A DNA stretch of 64,000 nucleotides, taken from positions 1,250,501 through 1,314,500 of the forward strand of contig NZ_CP054041.1 of assembly GCF_013282665.1 (NCBI RefSeq). Reading direction: 5' to 3'. The DNA is from Listeria monocytogenes. GTDB lineage: Bacteria; Bacillota; Bacilli; Lactobacillales; Listeriaceae. How positions within the stretch are numbered: position 1 is the first letter of the stretch; each line of letters begins with the position of its first letter. Of this stretch, positions 49,938-58,523 are shown in pieces. A model generated the notes under the pieces. That model had not been told where the DNA came from, did no database searches, and saw nothing but the letters and a program-made list of their open reading frames with translations. A program made the translations under genes and the position numbers.

Positions 49938-50366
49938 ATGGATAGAAAACTTTTAAAAGAAAAACAAATCCAACTAATTTTTCAACTAGAACAAGAAGAA
50001 AATCGATTTATTCGAAAACGTTTGATAGAAGAGTTGGAGTTTTTTGAAGCACTTGGGGACAGAGAAAAAGGACTGTTAACGGCGGAGCAAAAGTTGCTTA
50101 TTTTAACGCCTAGTGAATACCGAGAATACAAACGAACCAAATCAGATGTACAAATTAGTAGGTTAATTGGAGTATCGAGATCGTCCCTTGCGGAATGGAA
50201 GCGGAAAAAAGGGTTAAATAGAAAAAAGTCGCAACCGGTTCAGCAGGAAATGATTGATGTATTAGCTTTTCATTTAGATAAAACAAAAGACGAAATAGGC
50301 GCTTTACCAGCTTCGGCGATTGAATGTCAGTATGAGGCTTTTGTGATTAATGAAGCTCACAATTAA
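49938..50366 (+). CDS. lmaD: Monocin regulatory protein LmaD
   Basis: A 142-residue DNA-binding protein, first of the lmaDCBA group. A helix-turn-helix lies at about 68-92 (SDVQISRLIGVSRSSLAEWK), after a charged helical N-terminal part. It probably acts early in monocin expression. ATG 49938 follows GGAAGTGGGA; the frame opens at 49917 with a weaker site. The name is assigned from gene order with lmaC, lmaB and lmaA. AAGGAG for the next gene follows 8 bp after. Confidence 0.75.
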   Translation: MDRKLLKEKQIQLIFQLEQEENRFIRKRLIEELEFFEALGDREKGLLTAEQKLLILTPSEYREYKRTKSDVQISRLIGVSRSSLAEWKRKKGLNRKKSQPVQQEMIDVLAFHLDKTKDEIGALPASAIECQYEAFVINEAHN

Positions 50367-50377
50367 GGAGTGATAAA

Positions 50378-50794
50378 ATGCAAGTTTTAGTTTTACCAGA
50401 AAATAAGGATATTAATTATATAAAAACGGTCCATCAAGTAAAACGATTTTTTGCGGATTTTGAGCGATTTCGGATGATTACGGGGTTATCAAAAAAGCCA
50501 CACTTACTTAGAAATGGTTTTCTGGAAGTGCCGCAGTTTGAACCGGTAGCATTTTCTGCTAGACATAATAAAGAGGTCATTTTGGAAGCGCGATGGTTGG
50601 TAGAGAAATATACGGAAATGTTAAATCAGATGGATGATTTATATCGCACTATTTTGATGGAATGTTACGTGGAACGAAAACAAGATGTGGCGGTAATGAT
50701 GGATTTACCGTACGAAATTGCCCAGTTTAAACGGATAAAAAAAAGGGCAGTGCTAGAACTCGCAACGCTAATGGGAATTTTAGTAAGAAAATGA
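50378..50794 (+). CDS. lmaC: ArpU-like late transcription regulator LmaC
   Basis: A 138-residue protein of the ArpU type, phage regulators of late genes. The C-terminal part (about 90-138) carries the sigma-like pattern ILMECYVERKQDVAVMMDLP. Its gene directly precedes the 275-bp gap before the tail genes, where paired direct repeats may be its target. Located between lmaD and lmaB, matching the lmaDCBA order of L. monocytogenes. Confidence 0.8.
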   Translation: MQVLVLPENKDINYIKTVHQVKRFFADFERFRMITGLSKKPHLLRNGFLEVPQFEPVAFSARHNKEVILEARWLVEKYTEMLNQMDDLYRTILMECYVERKQDVAVMMDLPYEIAQFKRIKKRAVLELATLMGILVRK

Positions 50795-50964
50795 TGATAC
50801 TTTCGTGATATTTTGCAACATCATTTTACCATTAATATGGAAGTAAGCTAATTGTCCAGTAAGCGGATGACAATAAAAGCTGCATCAGAATGAAGGTGCA
50901 CCGATTTTCTGATAATACAAATGCTGTACAAGAAATTTGTTTTTATGATTGGATTTTTCATCCG

Positions 50965-51059
50965 TTGACATAAACAAATATTCTATTTTGGAAAGTAAAG
51001 TTCGGAGGAATAAATTATCAAATGTGGTCTTGACCGAATTTTACTTTCTATTTTTAAAG
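50965..51059 (+). promoter_or_regulatory. Paired direct repeats upstream of the tail genes
   Basis: The pattern TTGAC-N11-TTCTATTTT-N2-AAAG occurs twice with identical inner spacing (from 50965 and from 51030, a 65-bp shift), ending just before the lmaB ribosome site. No ordinary -10 box fits. The gap 50795-51069 holds nothing else I can name. These look like activator-dependent late promoter elements. Confidence 0.5.
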
Positions 51060-51069
51060 GAGTGAACGC

Positions 51070-51462
51070 TTGGTGAAGAGTTTGAGCTTCATGAGAGTTT
51101 TGGAAGCAGTGAGAACAATGCTCCAGGAAAAAGGCGGCCTAGATGTTTCTATTGTAATGCGTGACCAAGTGGAAATACCTACAACCATAATCGAGATGAT
51201 TGATCAAGAGGAAGAAGAAAGCCAAACTGCCTGGAAAGAAAAATATCGTTTTGCTATCCATCATTATACAAATGAAACAGACGTAGCAGGAGTCGAACAG
51301 ATAGATACGCTTATCCAAACAGGGTTCACTTTGCCTGAAGGATACAAATTAATCGCAGTTCGGCATTATGGAAAACAAAATTTAGTCAAAGAAAATACGT
51401 TAATTCACGCAAAAACCAGTTTTGAAGTAAGTATTTGTCGTGAATTAAAAGTAAAAATTTAG
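51070..51462 (+). CDS. lmaB: Monocin tail protein LmaB
   Basis: A 130-residue protein just before the tail tube gene, the place of the tail terminator or tail completion protein in siphophage gene order. Begins with TTG behind AAAGGAG (a GTG follows as second codon). The stretch GFTLPEGYKLIAVRHYGKQN is ordinary globular sequence; no membrane or signal segment. The name is from the lmaDCBA order; the structural role is inferred from position. Confidence 0.75.
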   Translation: MVKSLSFMRVLEAVRTMLQEKGGLDVSIVMRDQVEIPTTIIEMIDQEEEESQTAWKEKYRFAIHHYTNETDVAGVEQIDTLIQTGFTLPEGYKLIAVRHYGKQNLVKENTLIHAKTSFEVSICRELKVKI

Positions 51463-51474
51463 GGGGAATTATTA

Positions 51475-51987
51475 ATGGCATTTGAAGAGAATTTATATTG
51501 TGATTATACACCGGGAGCTGCTAAAGCGGTAGCGGGGAAAGATGTAATTTTAGCAGTTTTTAACGCAGCAGGAGATAAACTATTGGCGGTTGCAGGCCAG
51601 CAAGGTCTAACTGTAAACCGTTCTAAAGATAGTATTGAAATTACATCCAAAGATACAGTTGGCGGATGGAAATCCAAAATTGGTGGTATGAAAGAATGGT
51701 CAATTGAAAATGACGGATTATATGTTGCTGATGCAGAGTCTCATAAAGAATTGGCGAAATATTTTGAAAGTGACAGCCCAGTTTGTGTGAAAATTATTAA
51801 CCAGGCATCTAAGAAAGGTCTTTTCGGTGGTTTGGCGATTGTAGCAGACTATAGTTTTGAAGCACCTTTTGATGAAGCGATGACTTACTCTGTAAAACTA
51901 GACGGAATGGGTGCGCTTGTTGATTTAACGATTACTGAAGGCGGCGACCAAATGCCCGGCGAAACACCTGTAGCACCAGCAGAATAA
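51475..51987 (+). CDS. lmaA: Major tail tube protein, antigen LmaA
   Basis: A 170-residue major tail protein of the TP901-1/phi13 type: it begins with FEENLYCDYTPGAAKAVAGKDVIL, contains NRSKDSIEITSKDTVGGWKSKI, the typical tail-tube motif, and ends in a Pro/Ala tail. In L. monocytogenes this is the delayed-hypersensitivity antigen LmaA. GGGGGGAA precedes the ATG. It is followed at once by a perfect hairpin, as often found after major tail genes to limit read-through. Confidence 0.9.
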   Translation: MAFEENLYCDYTPGAAKAVAGKDVILAVFNAAGDKLLAVAGQQGLTVNRSKDSIEITSKDTVGGWKSKIGGMKEWSIENDGLYVADAESHKELAKYFESDSPVCVKIINQASKKGLFGGLAIVADYSFEAPFDEAMTYSVKLDGMGALVDLTITEGGDQMPGETPVAPAE

Positions 51988-51991
51988 AATA

Positions 51992-52017
51992 GAAAGCCAC
52001 TGAAATAAGTGGCTTTC
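51992..52017 (+). terminator. Hairpin attenuator after the tail tube gene
   Basis: GAAAGCCACT (51992-52001) pairs perfectly with AGTGGCTTTC (52008-52017) with a 6-base loop. No clear T run follows and the next ribosome site begins soon after, so it likely reduces rather than stops transcription, or protects the 3' end of the lmaA message. Confidence 0.6.
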
Positions 52018-52034
52018 CCTTAGGAGGAAAATAA

Positions 52035-52337
52035 ATGTTTGAAGTGAATAATACAACTTATATTTTACGATTTAATAAACAAAAAGTTAAAACGGTGGAA
52101 TTAACATCAGGGATTAGTTTAGTTGCAGCTTTGACTGCGAATAAGGGGATTTTGAGCTATCAAGTGATTGAAACGCTATTTGTTTCAGGACTTGTGGAAG
52201 AAAAAGGCTTGGTACCTGTAAAACAAAAAGAAGCTTTGGAAATTTTCGACAAGTTAGTAGAAGAACAAGGCTTAATTTCGCTTAATGTAGCTGTTATTGA
52301 GAAATTGCAAGAGGATATGGGTTTTTTGTTCCGTTAA
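52035..52337 (+). CDS. Tail assembly chaperone, short (G-type) product
   Basis: A 100-residue protein after the tail tube gene and before the tape measure gene, the position of the lambda gpG-like tail chaperone. TAGGAGG precedes the ATG. Just before the stop codon lies T TTT TTG in the right frame for -1 slippage; slipped ribosomes continue into the next frame to make a 249-residue G-T fusion. The short form is the main product. Confidence 0.8.
   Translation: MFEVNNTTYILRFNKQKVKTVELTSGISLVAALTANKGILSYQVIETLFVSGLVEEKGLVPVKQKEALEIFDKLVEEQGLISLNVAVIEKLQEDMGFLFR
52322..52328 (+). other. Programmed -1 ribosomal frameshift site
   Basis: The heptamer T-TTT-TTG fits X-XXY-YYZ in the reading frame (codons GGT TTT TTG), seven bases before the short product's stop codon. 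The -1 frame is open from here without a stop through 52783. Confidence 0.8.
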
Positions 52338-52390
52338 AACAGATTGAATTTGAGTATTTTGGAGCAACGGACGAAGAACTGGATAGTGAA

Positions 52391-52783
52391 ATGAACCATG
52401 ATTTCGATTTGGAAAAACAATTCGCTTTTTTTGTAGTCAATTTTCAGATGTCCAAGCGTGATTTTGAAGAACTTACTGAAGTGGAGAAAAATTTCATCAT
52501 GAAAGAATGGGAAAACAAGGTGGTTTTTGAATCTACTATGCTTCGAAATGCGGTCTTAAATGCGGAACAAAATCTCAATCGAAAACGAAATTCACGTTTT
52601 ATCGACTTGCATAAAAAACGTCAGAAGAAAGCCGATGTTAATTATACAGTAAATGCACTTCAAGCAATTTCCGAGAATGAAGCGAAGGAAGGCAAAGCGT
52701 GGATTGACCGGATTTATAGTGCAAATGGGTTGCGAAGACCTAAAAATAAAGAAGAAAGGAGGAACGTGAATGGCGGATTCTAA
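52391..52783 (+). CDS. Tail assembly chaperone, T part (made mainly by frameshift fusion)
   Basis: This frame is the T half of the tail-chaperone pair. From the first ATG it encodes 130 residues, but no real ribosome site precedes that ATG, and the frame is open upstream to the slippery heptamer at 52322-52328. Translation after slippage adds VPLKQIEFEYFGATDEELDS before this methionine, joining it to the short product. The protein is charged and helical (NRKRNSRFIDLHKKRQKK). Its end overlaps the tape measure start by 14 bp, behind AAAGGAGG. Confidence 0.75.
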   Translation: MNHDFDLEKQFAFFVVNFQMSKRDFEELTEVEKNFIMKEWENKVVFESTMLRNAVLNAEQNLNRKRNSRFIDLHKKRQKKADVNYTVNALQAISENEAKEGKAWIDRIYSANGLRRPKNKEERRNVNGGF

Positions 52784-54638
52784 AAGTATTACATTTGAAC
52801 TGAACGAGAGCGTTTTAACAGCACAAGTTGGCAGGCTAGATGAAATGGCAATGGTTGTAGAGCAGCGATTTTCAGAGCTCAAAATGACTATTGAAGATGT
52901 TGGAAACGCTGATCCAGGTTCAAAAATTTCCGAATCTCTAGGTGGACTCCAATCTGGCCTTAGCACGATTAGTTCAGCGTTTGGACAACTGGGTTCTAGT
53001 AGTGAGGCGATTACATCCGGATTCGGTACTGCAGTTGGTTCTGTTGGTGGAATCACGGATGCGTTTAAAAATCTAGGTTCAAGTGTGCAAAATGGTACGT
53101 TATTTTCAAGTTTAGCAACCGGAATTGGTGGCATGAGTACAATGATTGGCGGAGTATCTGGTGGAGTTCAAGGAATTACCAATCTAGCTAGTGGTTTTAT
53201 GGAGTTGAAGAAGCATTTAGGCGGATTAATGTCTTCCATTGGTAGTGTTGGAGGAATTATGGGTAAACTAACTTCGCCTATGGGGTTAGTTATTATCGGG
53301 ATTGTAGCGTTAGTAGCTGCATTTGCGTATTTGATGACGACGAATGAATCATTCCGAAATACGGTGATGTCAGTCGTAACTCAGGTTGCGCAGTTGTTCG
53401 GTCAACTTGTTGCCAGTTTAATGCCGATTATCATGCAAATTGTTACTGCGGTTATGCAAATTGGTGCCGCGTTAATGCCAATAGTTATGCAATTTATTAG
53501 CTTTTTTGCGCAATTGTTAGCCCAATTAATGCCATTTATTAATATGCTGATTTCTATGCTTATGCCTGTTATTATGCGGATTGTTCAAGTTGTTATGTCA
53601 CTTGTTTCGGCATTACTGCCAAGTATCATGACAGTGATTCAAGGTATAATGAGCGTTATTCAATTTTTAATTCCGATAATTATGCAAATCGCGACAGTGG
53701 TTGTACAAATTGTTGGAACAATTATTTCGTATATAAGTAAAATTATGCCGATTGTAATGACGATTATTGGCGTTATTGTTTCGATTATCACCACGATTAT
53801 TAGCTATGTTGTTATTATTGCTACGACGATTGCTAGTGTTATCGGGAAAATTATTAGCTTTATTGCTGGTGTTATTACGGCAGTTATCGGGATTGTGCAA
53901 CCAATTATTGCCTTTATTACCAATATTTTTACGACTATCGTGACGATTATTGGTGCAGCTTTCCAAATGGTATTTACTGTTGCATCCAAAATTTGGAATG
54001 CCATTATGTCGACGATTTCCGGAATTATTGAAGGAATTAAAGCGGTTATCACAGGTATTTCTACTACAGTTTCATCAGTATTTAATGGAGTGAAGCGTAT
54101 CATTACAGGTGTTTTTGACGGAATCAAAAGTGCTTGGGGTGGACTAACAGATTTTGTAGGAAATATTTTTGATGGTGTTTCAAGTGCAATTCAAACAGTG
54201 GTAGACAATGTCAAAGGTTTTGTAAACGTCGTAATTCGAGGGATTAATGGAGCGATTGGTTTAATTAATAAGATTCCAGGTGTTGAAATCAGCAAAATAC
54301 CACAATTAATTTCCGGAACAACAAATTTCCAAGGTGGCTTTGCTCGGATGAATGAAGGCGGCCGAGGCGAAATGGTTGTTTTACCGTCTGGTTCTCAAGT
54401 AATTCCGCACGATGCAACGATGAAATATGCAAGAGAAAGTGCGCGCGGAAATAAATCAATGCTTTACACGAGTCAAGGCGCTGATTTGGCTAGAGTTGAA
54501 AATCTACTCGAGCGCTTACTGCAAAAAAATCCTGTAATCAAAATGGATGACAAAGTGGTAGCCGAGGTAGTTAGCCGTAATCAAGCTAACTCATTTGATC
54601 AGTACAATTACACAATGGGAGGTGTAGCTTATTCATGA
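52770..54638 (+). CDS. Tail tape measure protein
   Basis: A 622-residue tape measure protein: a Gly/Ser-rich N-terminal part, then a very long hydrophobic stretch (about 165-420) of repeated IMQIV, MPIIMQ, IISYISKIMP-like units, then GIIEGIKAVITGISTTVSSVFNGVK and NVKGFVNVVIRGINGAIGLINKIPG. It sets tail length; at the usual one residue per 0.15 nm this predicts a tail near 93 nm (arithmetic, not measured). GAGG precedes the ATG. Its stop overlaps the next start. Confidence 0.9.
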   Translation: MADSKSITFELNESVLTAQVGRLDEMAMVVEQRFSELKMTIEDVGNADPGSKISESLGGLQSGLSTISSAFGQLGSSSEAITSGFGTAVGSVGGITDAFKNLGSSVQNGTLFSSLATGIGGMSTMIGGVSGGVQGITNLASGFMELKKHLGGLMSSIGSVGGIMGKLTSPMGLVIIGIVALVAAFAYLMTTNESFRNTVMSVVTQVAQLFGQLVASLMPIIMQIVTAVMQIGAALMPIVMQFISFFAQLLAQLMPFINMLISMLMPVIMRIVQVVMSLVSALLPSIMTVIQGIMSVIQFLIPIIMQIATVVVQIVGTIISYISKIMPIVMTIIGVIVSIITTIISYVVIIATTIASVIGKIISFIAGVITAVIGIVQPIIAFITNIFTTIVTIIGAAFQMVFTVASKIWNAIMSTISGIIEGIKAVITGISTTVSSVFNGVKRIITGVFDGIKSAWGGLTDFVGNIFDGVSSAIQTVVDNVKGFVNVVIRGINGAIGLINKIPGVEISKIPQLISGTTNFQGGFARMNEGGRGEMVVLPSGSQVIPHDATMKYARESARGNKSMLYTSQGADLARVENLLERLLQKNPVIKMDDKVVAEVVSRNQANSFDQYNYTMGGVAYS

Positions 54639-55453
54639 GTGATTTGTTTTTAGAATTAAATGGAAAAGTGCATTCGCTTAGTGAGACATTTCCAGGTCTT
54701 TCTGTACAAGAAGTTTCCAGACAAAGTCCCCAGTTAAGCATGGAAACTGCTGAAATCGCTGGGACTGATGGGGTTATTCCAGGAATGACACAATTTAAAC
54801 CGTTTATCTTTTCAGCGAAATGTAATTTGCAAGCACTTGATATTCCGGATTACCATTTGGCAGTCAGAGAAATTTATGAATTTTTATTTCAACGGGATAG
54901 TTATTATATTTGGAGCGATCAAATGCCGGGAATTCGGTATAAGGTGCATCCTAAACCAGTTGATTTTAGTCGAGAATCGGATCGTGTTGGTTTACTCACT
55001 ATAGAATTTGATGTATTTAAAGGCTATGCGGAGTCACGTGGCACGAGCCTTGATCCCATGACTTTTGAAGTAGATTTATGGCAAATGGGAATGAATTTAT
55101 CGAACCGTGATGATTTATTTTATATTTTTAAAGAAAATACATTTAGAGTCTATAATGCGGGGAGCGACCGTGTTAATCCACTAATGCGACATGAATTAGA
55201 TATTGCGATGACGGCGAATGGGACACCAACGATTCATAATCTTACAACGGGAGAATCCTTCGAGTATCGGAAAGAGCTCCAAAAAACAGATGTTTTACTG
55301 TTGAACAATATTTATCCACTTGTCAATAACCGCCGTGTTGGAAAAGATACCAATCACGGAATTATCACCCTTGAAAAAGGCTGGAACGATTTTGAAATCA
55401 AAGGTGTAACGGATGTAACGATTGCTTTTAATTTTCCGTTCATTTATCGGTAG
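54635..55453 (+). CDS. Distal tail protein (Dit)
   Basis: A 272-residue distal tail protein of the siphophage family (TIGR01633-type YomH), which forms the hub ring between the tail tube and the baseplate. The N-terminal part (LFLELNGKVHSLSETFPGLS) and KPFIFSAKCNLQALD region fit. It starts by ATGA overlap with the tape measure gene and is followed by the Tal gene, the standard order of Dit then Tal. Confidence 0.85.
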   Translation: MSDLFLELNGKVHSLSETFPGLSVQEVSRQSPQLSMETAEIAGTDGVIPGMTQFKPFIFSAKCNLQALDIPDYHLAVREIYEFLFQRDSYYIWSDQMPGIRYKVHPKPVDFSRESDRVGLLTIEFDVFKGYAESRGTSLDPMTFEVDLWQMGMNLSNRDDLFYIFKENTFRVYNAGSDRVNPLMRHELDIAMTANGTPTIHNLTTGESFEYRKELQKTDVLLLNNIYPLVNNRRVGKDTNHGIITLEKGWNDFEIKGVTDVTIAFNFPFIYR

Positions 55454-55462
55454 GTGATAGGT

Positions 55463-56599
55463 ATGGATTATGTGATTATTCAAAGTATGGACAAAGAAGT
55501 AGAAGAAATTCTAACAGACATAGATTACGGCTCCTTTTCCTACGATTATGAAAAAAATACAAGTCGCGCTATCTCGTTTACTGTGAATAAAACGAAACAG
55601 AATGCAGCAATTTTTGACTTGGTAGGAAATGAAGCAATTTTAACATATCAAGGGCAGCAATTTGTTATTAAAAAATGTACGCCAAAATCTATTGGAGGAA
55701 CAATTTCAAAGCAAATAACGGCTCAGCATATTTGTTATACAGTGCAAGATCATGTGCAGTATAACGTGAAATCTGGACGAAAAAAATATTCGATTCAAAC
55801 GGTGTTGGAATTTGCGTTACAAGATAATGTACTAGGATTTTCTTATGAAATTCAAGGGAGTTTCCCTTTAGTTGAACTAGAGGATTTAGGAAATAAAAAT
55901 GGCTTAGAGCTAGTGAATTTATGTTTGGAAGAATTCGGAGCAATTTTGTTTGCAGATAATAAAAATCTTTATTTTTACGATGAAAAAAGTTGGTATGTAA
56001 AGACAGAAAAGCAATTTCGTTATTTATATAATACGGAAGAAGTTTCAGTGGATACAAACACAGATAATTTGAAGACGGAGATAAAGTGTTACGGCAAGCA
56101 AAAAGAGAATGCCGATAAGCTGACTGGGGATAATAAGTACATGGCGGTTGTCACGTATACTTCGCCGAATGAGGCTATTTACGGGAAACGAATGGCAAAT
56201 GCTAAAAGTGATGACAAAATCACGAACAATGATGACTTATTAATTTTTGCAAAGAAGCAAATTTTAGATGTTCCAGAAACAGCGCTTACTATTTCTTATA
56301 AAGGAAAAGAACCTGTTTCAGAGCGGGATGTTTGGTATTTCATTCATGAACCGATGGGATTTGAGACAGAAGTAAAAGTAACAAAAATTAAATCGAGTCA
56401 TCCTTGGAGTAAGAAGTTTCAAGAGATTGGCTTCAGTAATTCGCGACGGGATATGGTCCGAATTCAAACACAAATTGCTAACCAAGTAAAGAAAGCTAGC
56501 GTGGATACAAATAAAATCAATTCGTTTTCGAGCATCGCAATGAATGCTTATGATTCACGAATTTTAACGGAAGTAGTAGGTGTGGTAGATGGCAACTGA
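55463..56599 (+). CDS. Tail-associated protein Tal / prophage endopeptidase tail
   Basis: A 378-residue tail tip protein of the prophage endopeptidase tail family, following Dit. Near its middle ENADKLTGDNKYMAVVTYTS and EPVSERDVWYFIHEPM fit the gp27-like hub fold. It ends with MNAYDSRILTEVVG and overlaps the next gene by 11 bp. It is short compared with phage Tal proteins that carry an extra C-terminal lysin, so it is probably a structural hub only. ATG 55463 follows AGGTGA; the frame upstream begins with GTG 55454. Confidence 0.85.
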   Translation: MDYVIIQSMDKEVEEILTDIDYGSFSYDYEKNTSRAISFTVNKTKQNAAIFDLVGNEAILTYQGQQFVIKKCTPKSIGGTISKQITAQHICYTVQDHVQYNVKSGRKKYSIQTVLEFALQDNVLGFSYEIQGSFPLVELEDLGNKNGLELVNLCLEEFGAILFADNKNLYFYDEKSWYVKTEKQFRYLYNTEEVSVDTNTDNLKTEIKCYGKQKENADKLTGDNKYMAVVTYTSPNEAIYGKRMANAKSDDKITNNDDLLIFAKKQILDVPETALTISYKGKEPVSERDVWYFIHEPMGFETEVKVTKIKSSHPWSKKFQEIGFSNSRRDMVRIQTQIANQVKKASVDTNKINSFSSIAMNAYDSRILTEVVGVVDGN

Positions 56600-56888
56600 A
56601 ATTAGAGTGTTAAAAAATGTAGATAATACAGTCTTCTATCCAAAGACACATATAACGGCGGTGGAAGGTTTAGACGTGGCTACAACTACTACAGATGGAA
56701 TGATGTCTGCCAGCGACAAAACGAAATTAAATGGAATTGAAGCTAATGCAGAAAAAAATAATGTGACTGCAAGCGATATTGCTAACTGGAATAAAAAACA
56801 GGACGCAATTTTGGTTTCCGAAAATGGCTCTAATTTCAAAATAACTGTCACGAATAATGGTGAACTAAAGGCAACAAAAGTGGAATAG
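56589..56888 (+). CDS. Small tail-fibre/baseplate protein with FYP-x-TH motif
   Basis: A 99-residue protein. The N-terminal VFYPKTHITAVEGL motif recurs in two later genes (QFYPETHVAGIVGL and QFYPETHAEAVKGL). It is followed by TTTDGMMSASDKTKLNGIEA, a coiled pattern common in phage tail fibres. Together these mark a baseplate or receptor-binding fibre element. It overlaps the Tal gene by 11 bp and ends 14 bp before the next start. Confidence 0.75.
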   Translation: MATEIRVLKNVDNTVFYPKTHITAVEGLDVATTTTDGMMSASDKTKLNGIEANAEKNNVTASDIANWNKKQDAILVSENGSNFKITVTNNGELKATKVE

Positions 56889-56902
56889 AAAGGAGGTTGC
56901 GT

Positions 56903-57478
56903 ATGAAGTTGGATTTATGGAAATGGGAAATGCTTCTTCAAGGTCGTGAATTTAGAAATAAAACAAATGATAACTGGCAAAAATTAATGGATTGGTCTGA
57001 TTTTATTTCTACAGGTTTGAAGGCGATTTATGTCTACGTAAATAAAGCAGATGCTACCTTAAATAACAAAATTGACATCGTGGATAGAGCAGTAAATGCA
57101 AGGGTTAATGAGCTGATTAGCGGGACAGAGCAGCTAAGTGAAGTGGTTGATGCGAGATCAGATGCGTTTGGTGCGCGATACCCTGTGCTAAGAGAACGTT
57201 TAAACCAAGAACAGCTTAATTTTAGCAAAAAGAGCACGATTCAATTTGACGCGAGTACTATCATAAGTATGGAAAAACAAGATATTGGGCTACTAACAAG
57301 TAAAAAAATCTCAGAAGCGCAAACCGTATGTTTTTTAAATATCTCAAGTCTTGATGAAGACGCAGATATTATCCTTGAAAAAACAGGTGAGACAAGTTTC
57401 TCAGAAAGTTTAACAAGCCTAGTCTTTGCAAAAATTGGAACGAATGAACGCTACCAAATGGAGCCAGTTGGTGCATAA
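56903..57478 (+). CDS. Monocin baseplate/tail protein
   Basis: A 191-residue protein with a helical N-terminal half (KLDLWKWEMLLQGREFRNKT and NWQKLMDWSDFI) and a beta-rich C-terminal half (DADIILEKTGETSFSESLTS). Its place among tail-fibre genes makes it an upper baseplate or fibre-attachment protein. ATG 56903 follows AAAGGAGG. The precise function cannot be read from the sequence. Confidence 0.7.
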   Translation: MKLDLWKWEMLLQGREFRNKTNDNWQKLMDWSDFISTGLKAIYVYVNKADATLNNKIDIVDRAVNARVNELISGTEQLSEVVDARSDAFGARYPVLRERLNQEQLNFSKKSTIQFDASTIISMEKQDIGLLTSKKISEAQTVCFLNISSLDEDADIILEKTGETSFSESLTSLVFAKIGTNERYQMEPVGA

Positions 57479-57492
57479 AGGAGGAGTGAACA

Positions 57493-57972
57493 ATGACTGA
57501 AATTAAGCGAATGCTGCAGACAAAAGATGATAATTCAAAAGAACAATTTTATCCAGAGACGCATGTTGCAGGAATTGTCGGGTTGACAGAATACGTTTCT
57601 GGTCAGCTTCCAACAGGGGTGGTAAGTGTGAATGGTAAGGCTGGACGCGTCTTGTTAGACGCAGAAGACATCCACGCTGCCAAAAAGAGTCACAACCATG
57701 AAGTCGCAACATACACAACGGATGGCTTTATGAGTTCTTTTGATAAACAAAAGATTGATCAATTAGTTTCACCAGAAGCTGGCGTGACAAGCATAAATGG
57801 TAAAACAGGAATTGTTGATTTATTCGCGTCGGACTTAGACGCAGCAGAGATAAACCACACACATACAGAAGCAACTACTACAGAAAGTGGTTTTTTGGCA
57901 AAAGAGGACAAAGAAAAACTAGATGCGATGCAAGTGATCGCGCTGGAAACTATTAAGGAGGTTATAGAATGA
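57493..57972 (+). CDS. Tail-fibre protein with FYP-x-TH motif
   Basis: A 159-residue protein with the N-terminal QFYPETHVAGIVGL motif, two VSVNGKAGRV/TSINGKTGIV-type repeats with following LDAEDIHA/FASDLDAAEI (about 38-60 and 95-115), and pyocin-like ATTTESGFLAKEDKEKLDA near the end. These are hallmarks of trimeric phage tail fibres. It overlaps the next gene by 4 bp. Confidence 0.8.
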   Translation: MTEIKRMLQTKDDNSKEQFYPETHVAGIVGLTEYVSGQLPTGVVSVNGKAGRVLLDAEDIHAAKKSHNHEVATYTTDGFMSSFDKQKIDQLVSPEAGVTSINGKTGIVDLFASDLDAAEINHTHTEATTTESGFLAKEDKEKLDAMQVIALETIKEVIE

Positions 57973-58505
57973 CTAAAATTGTAAAAATGTCAGAGAAAAA
58001 TGAACATGGAACGTTAGAGCAATTCTATCCAGAAACACATGCAGAGGCTGTTAAAGGACTGGTGAGCGTTACAGAAGAAGAAAAGACGACTTGGAGCGGG
58101 AAAGAAACCACTGCGGGTGCAGAACAAAAGGCGAATGCTGCTTTGAATAGTGCGAAAGATTATGTGAATGCAATTGGTGAAGGAACGGTCATTTTCAAAG
58201 GAGCGAATCTTATGGGTGCAGGACAATCTTTTAAATGGGATCCTGATAAATTGAAATTTGGAATGACGTTATTGTTTAGCCGTTATGATTCAACCACGAA
58301 TACACCTCAGGATTATTATTATCATCCGGTTTTCTTATCTCGAGCGCAATTATTGGAGATTGCAGGTGGAGGTGTTTTAATTCAAATGCCTTCAGTAACT
58401 TATGGAGATCGGAAATATTTCTATGTTTCAACAACAGGTATTTCTGGGCACGCAGATAATTCCAATTACAAAGCTTGGGCACTTCGTCAAATCACAATTA
58501 TGTAA
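57969..58505 (+). CDS. Receptor-binding tail-fibre protein with FYP-x-TH motif
   Basis: A 178-residue protein starting TKIVKMSEKNEHGTLEQFYP with the same N-terminal motif, a short helix, and a beta-rich C-terminal domain (about 80-178, GTVIFKGANLMGAGQSFKWD, ending WALRQITIM). As last fibre gene before the holin it is the best candidate for the receptor-binding tip that sets the killing range. Translationally coupled to the previous gene. Confidence 0.75.
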   Translation: MTKIVKMSEKNEHGTLEQFYPETHAEAVKGLVSVTEEEKTTWSGKETTAGAEQKANAALNSAKDYVNAIGEGTVIFKGANLMGAGQSFKWDPDKLKFGMTLLFSRYDSTTNTPQDYYYHPVFLSRAQLLEIAGGGVLIQMPSVTYGDRKYFYVSTTGISGHADNSNYKAWALRQITIM

Positions 58506-58523
58506 TCAAAAAGGAGGTTTTCC

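Noticed and set aside
53667..54127. Long minus-strand frames over the tape measure gene
   Set aside because: Asn/Arg- or Ile/Pro-rich antisense shadows of the repetitive hydrophobic coding sequence.
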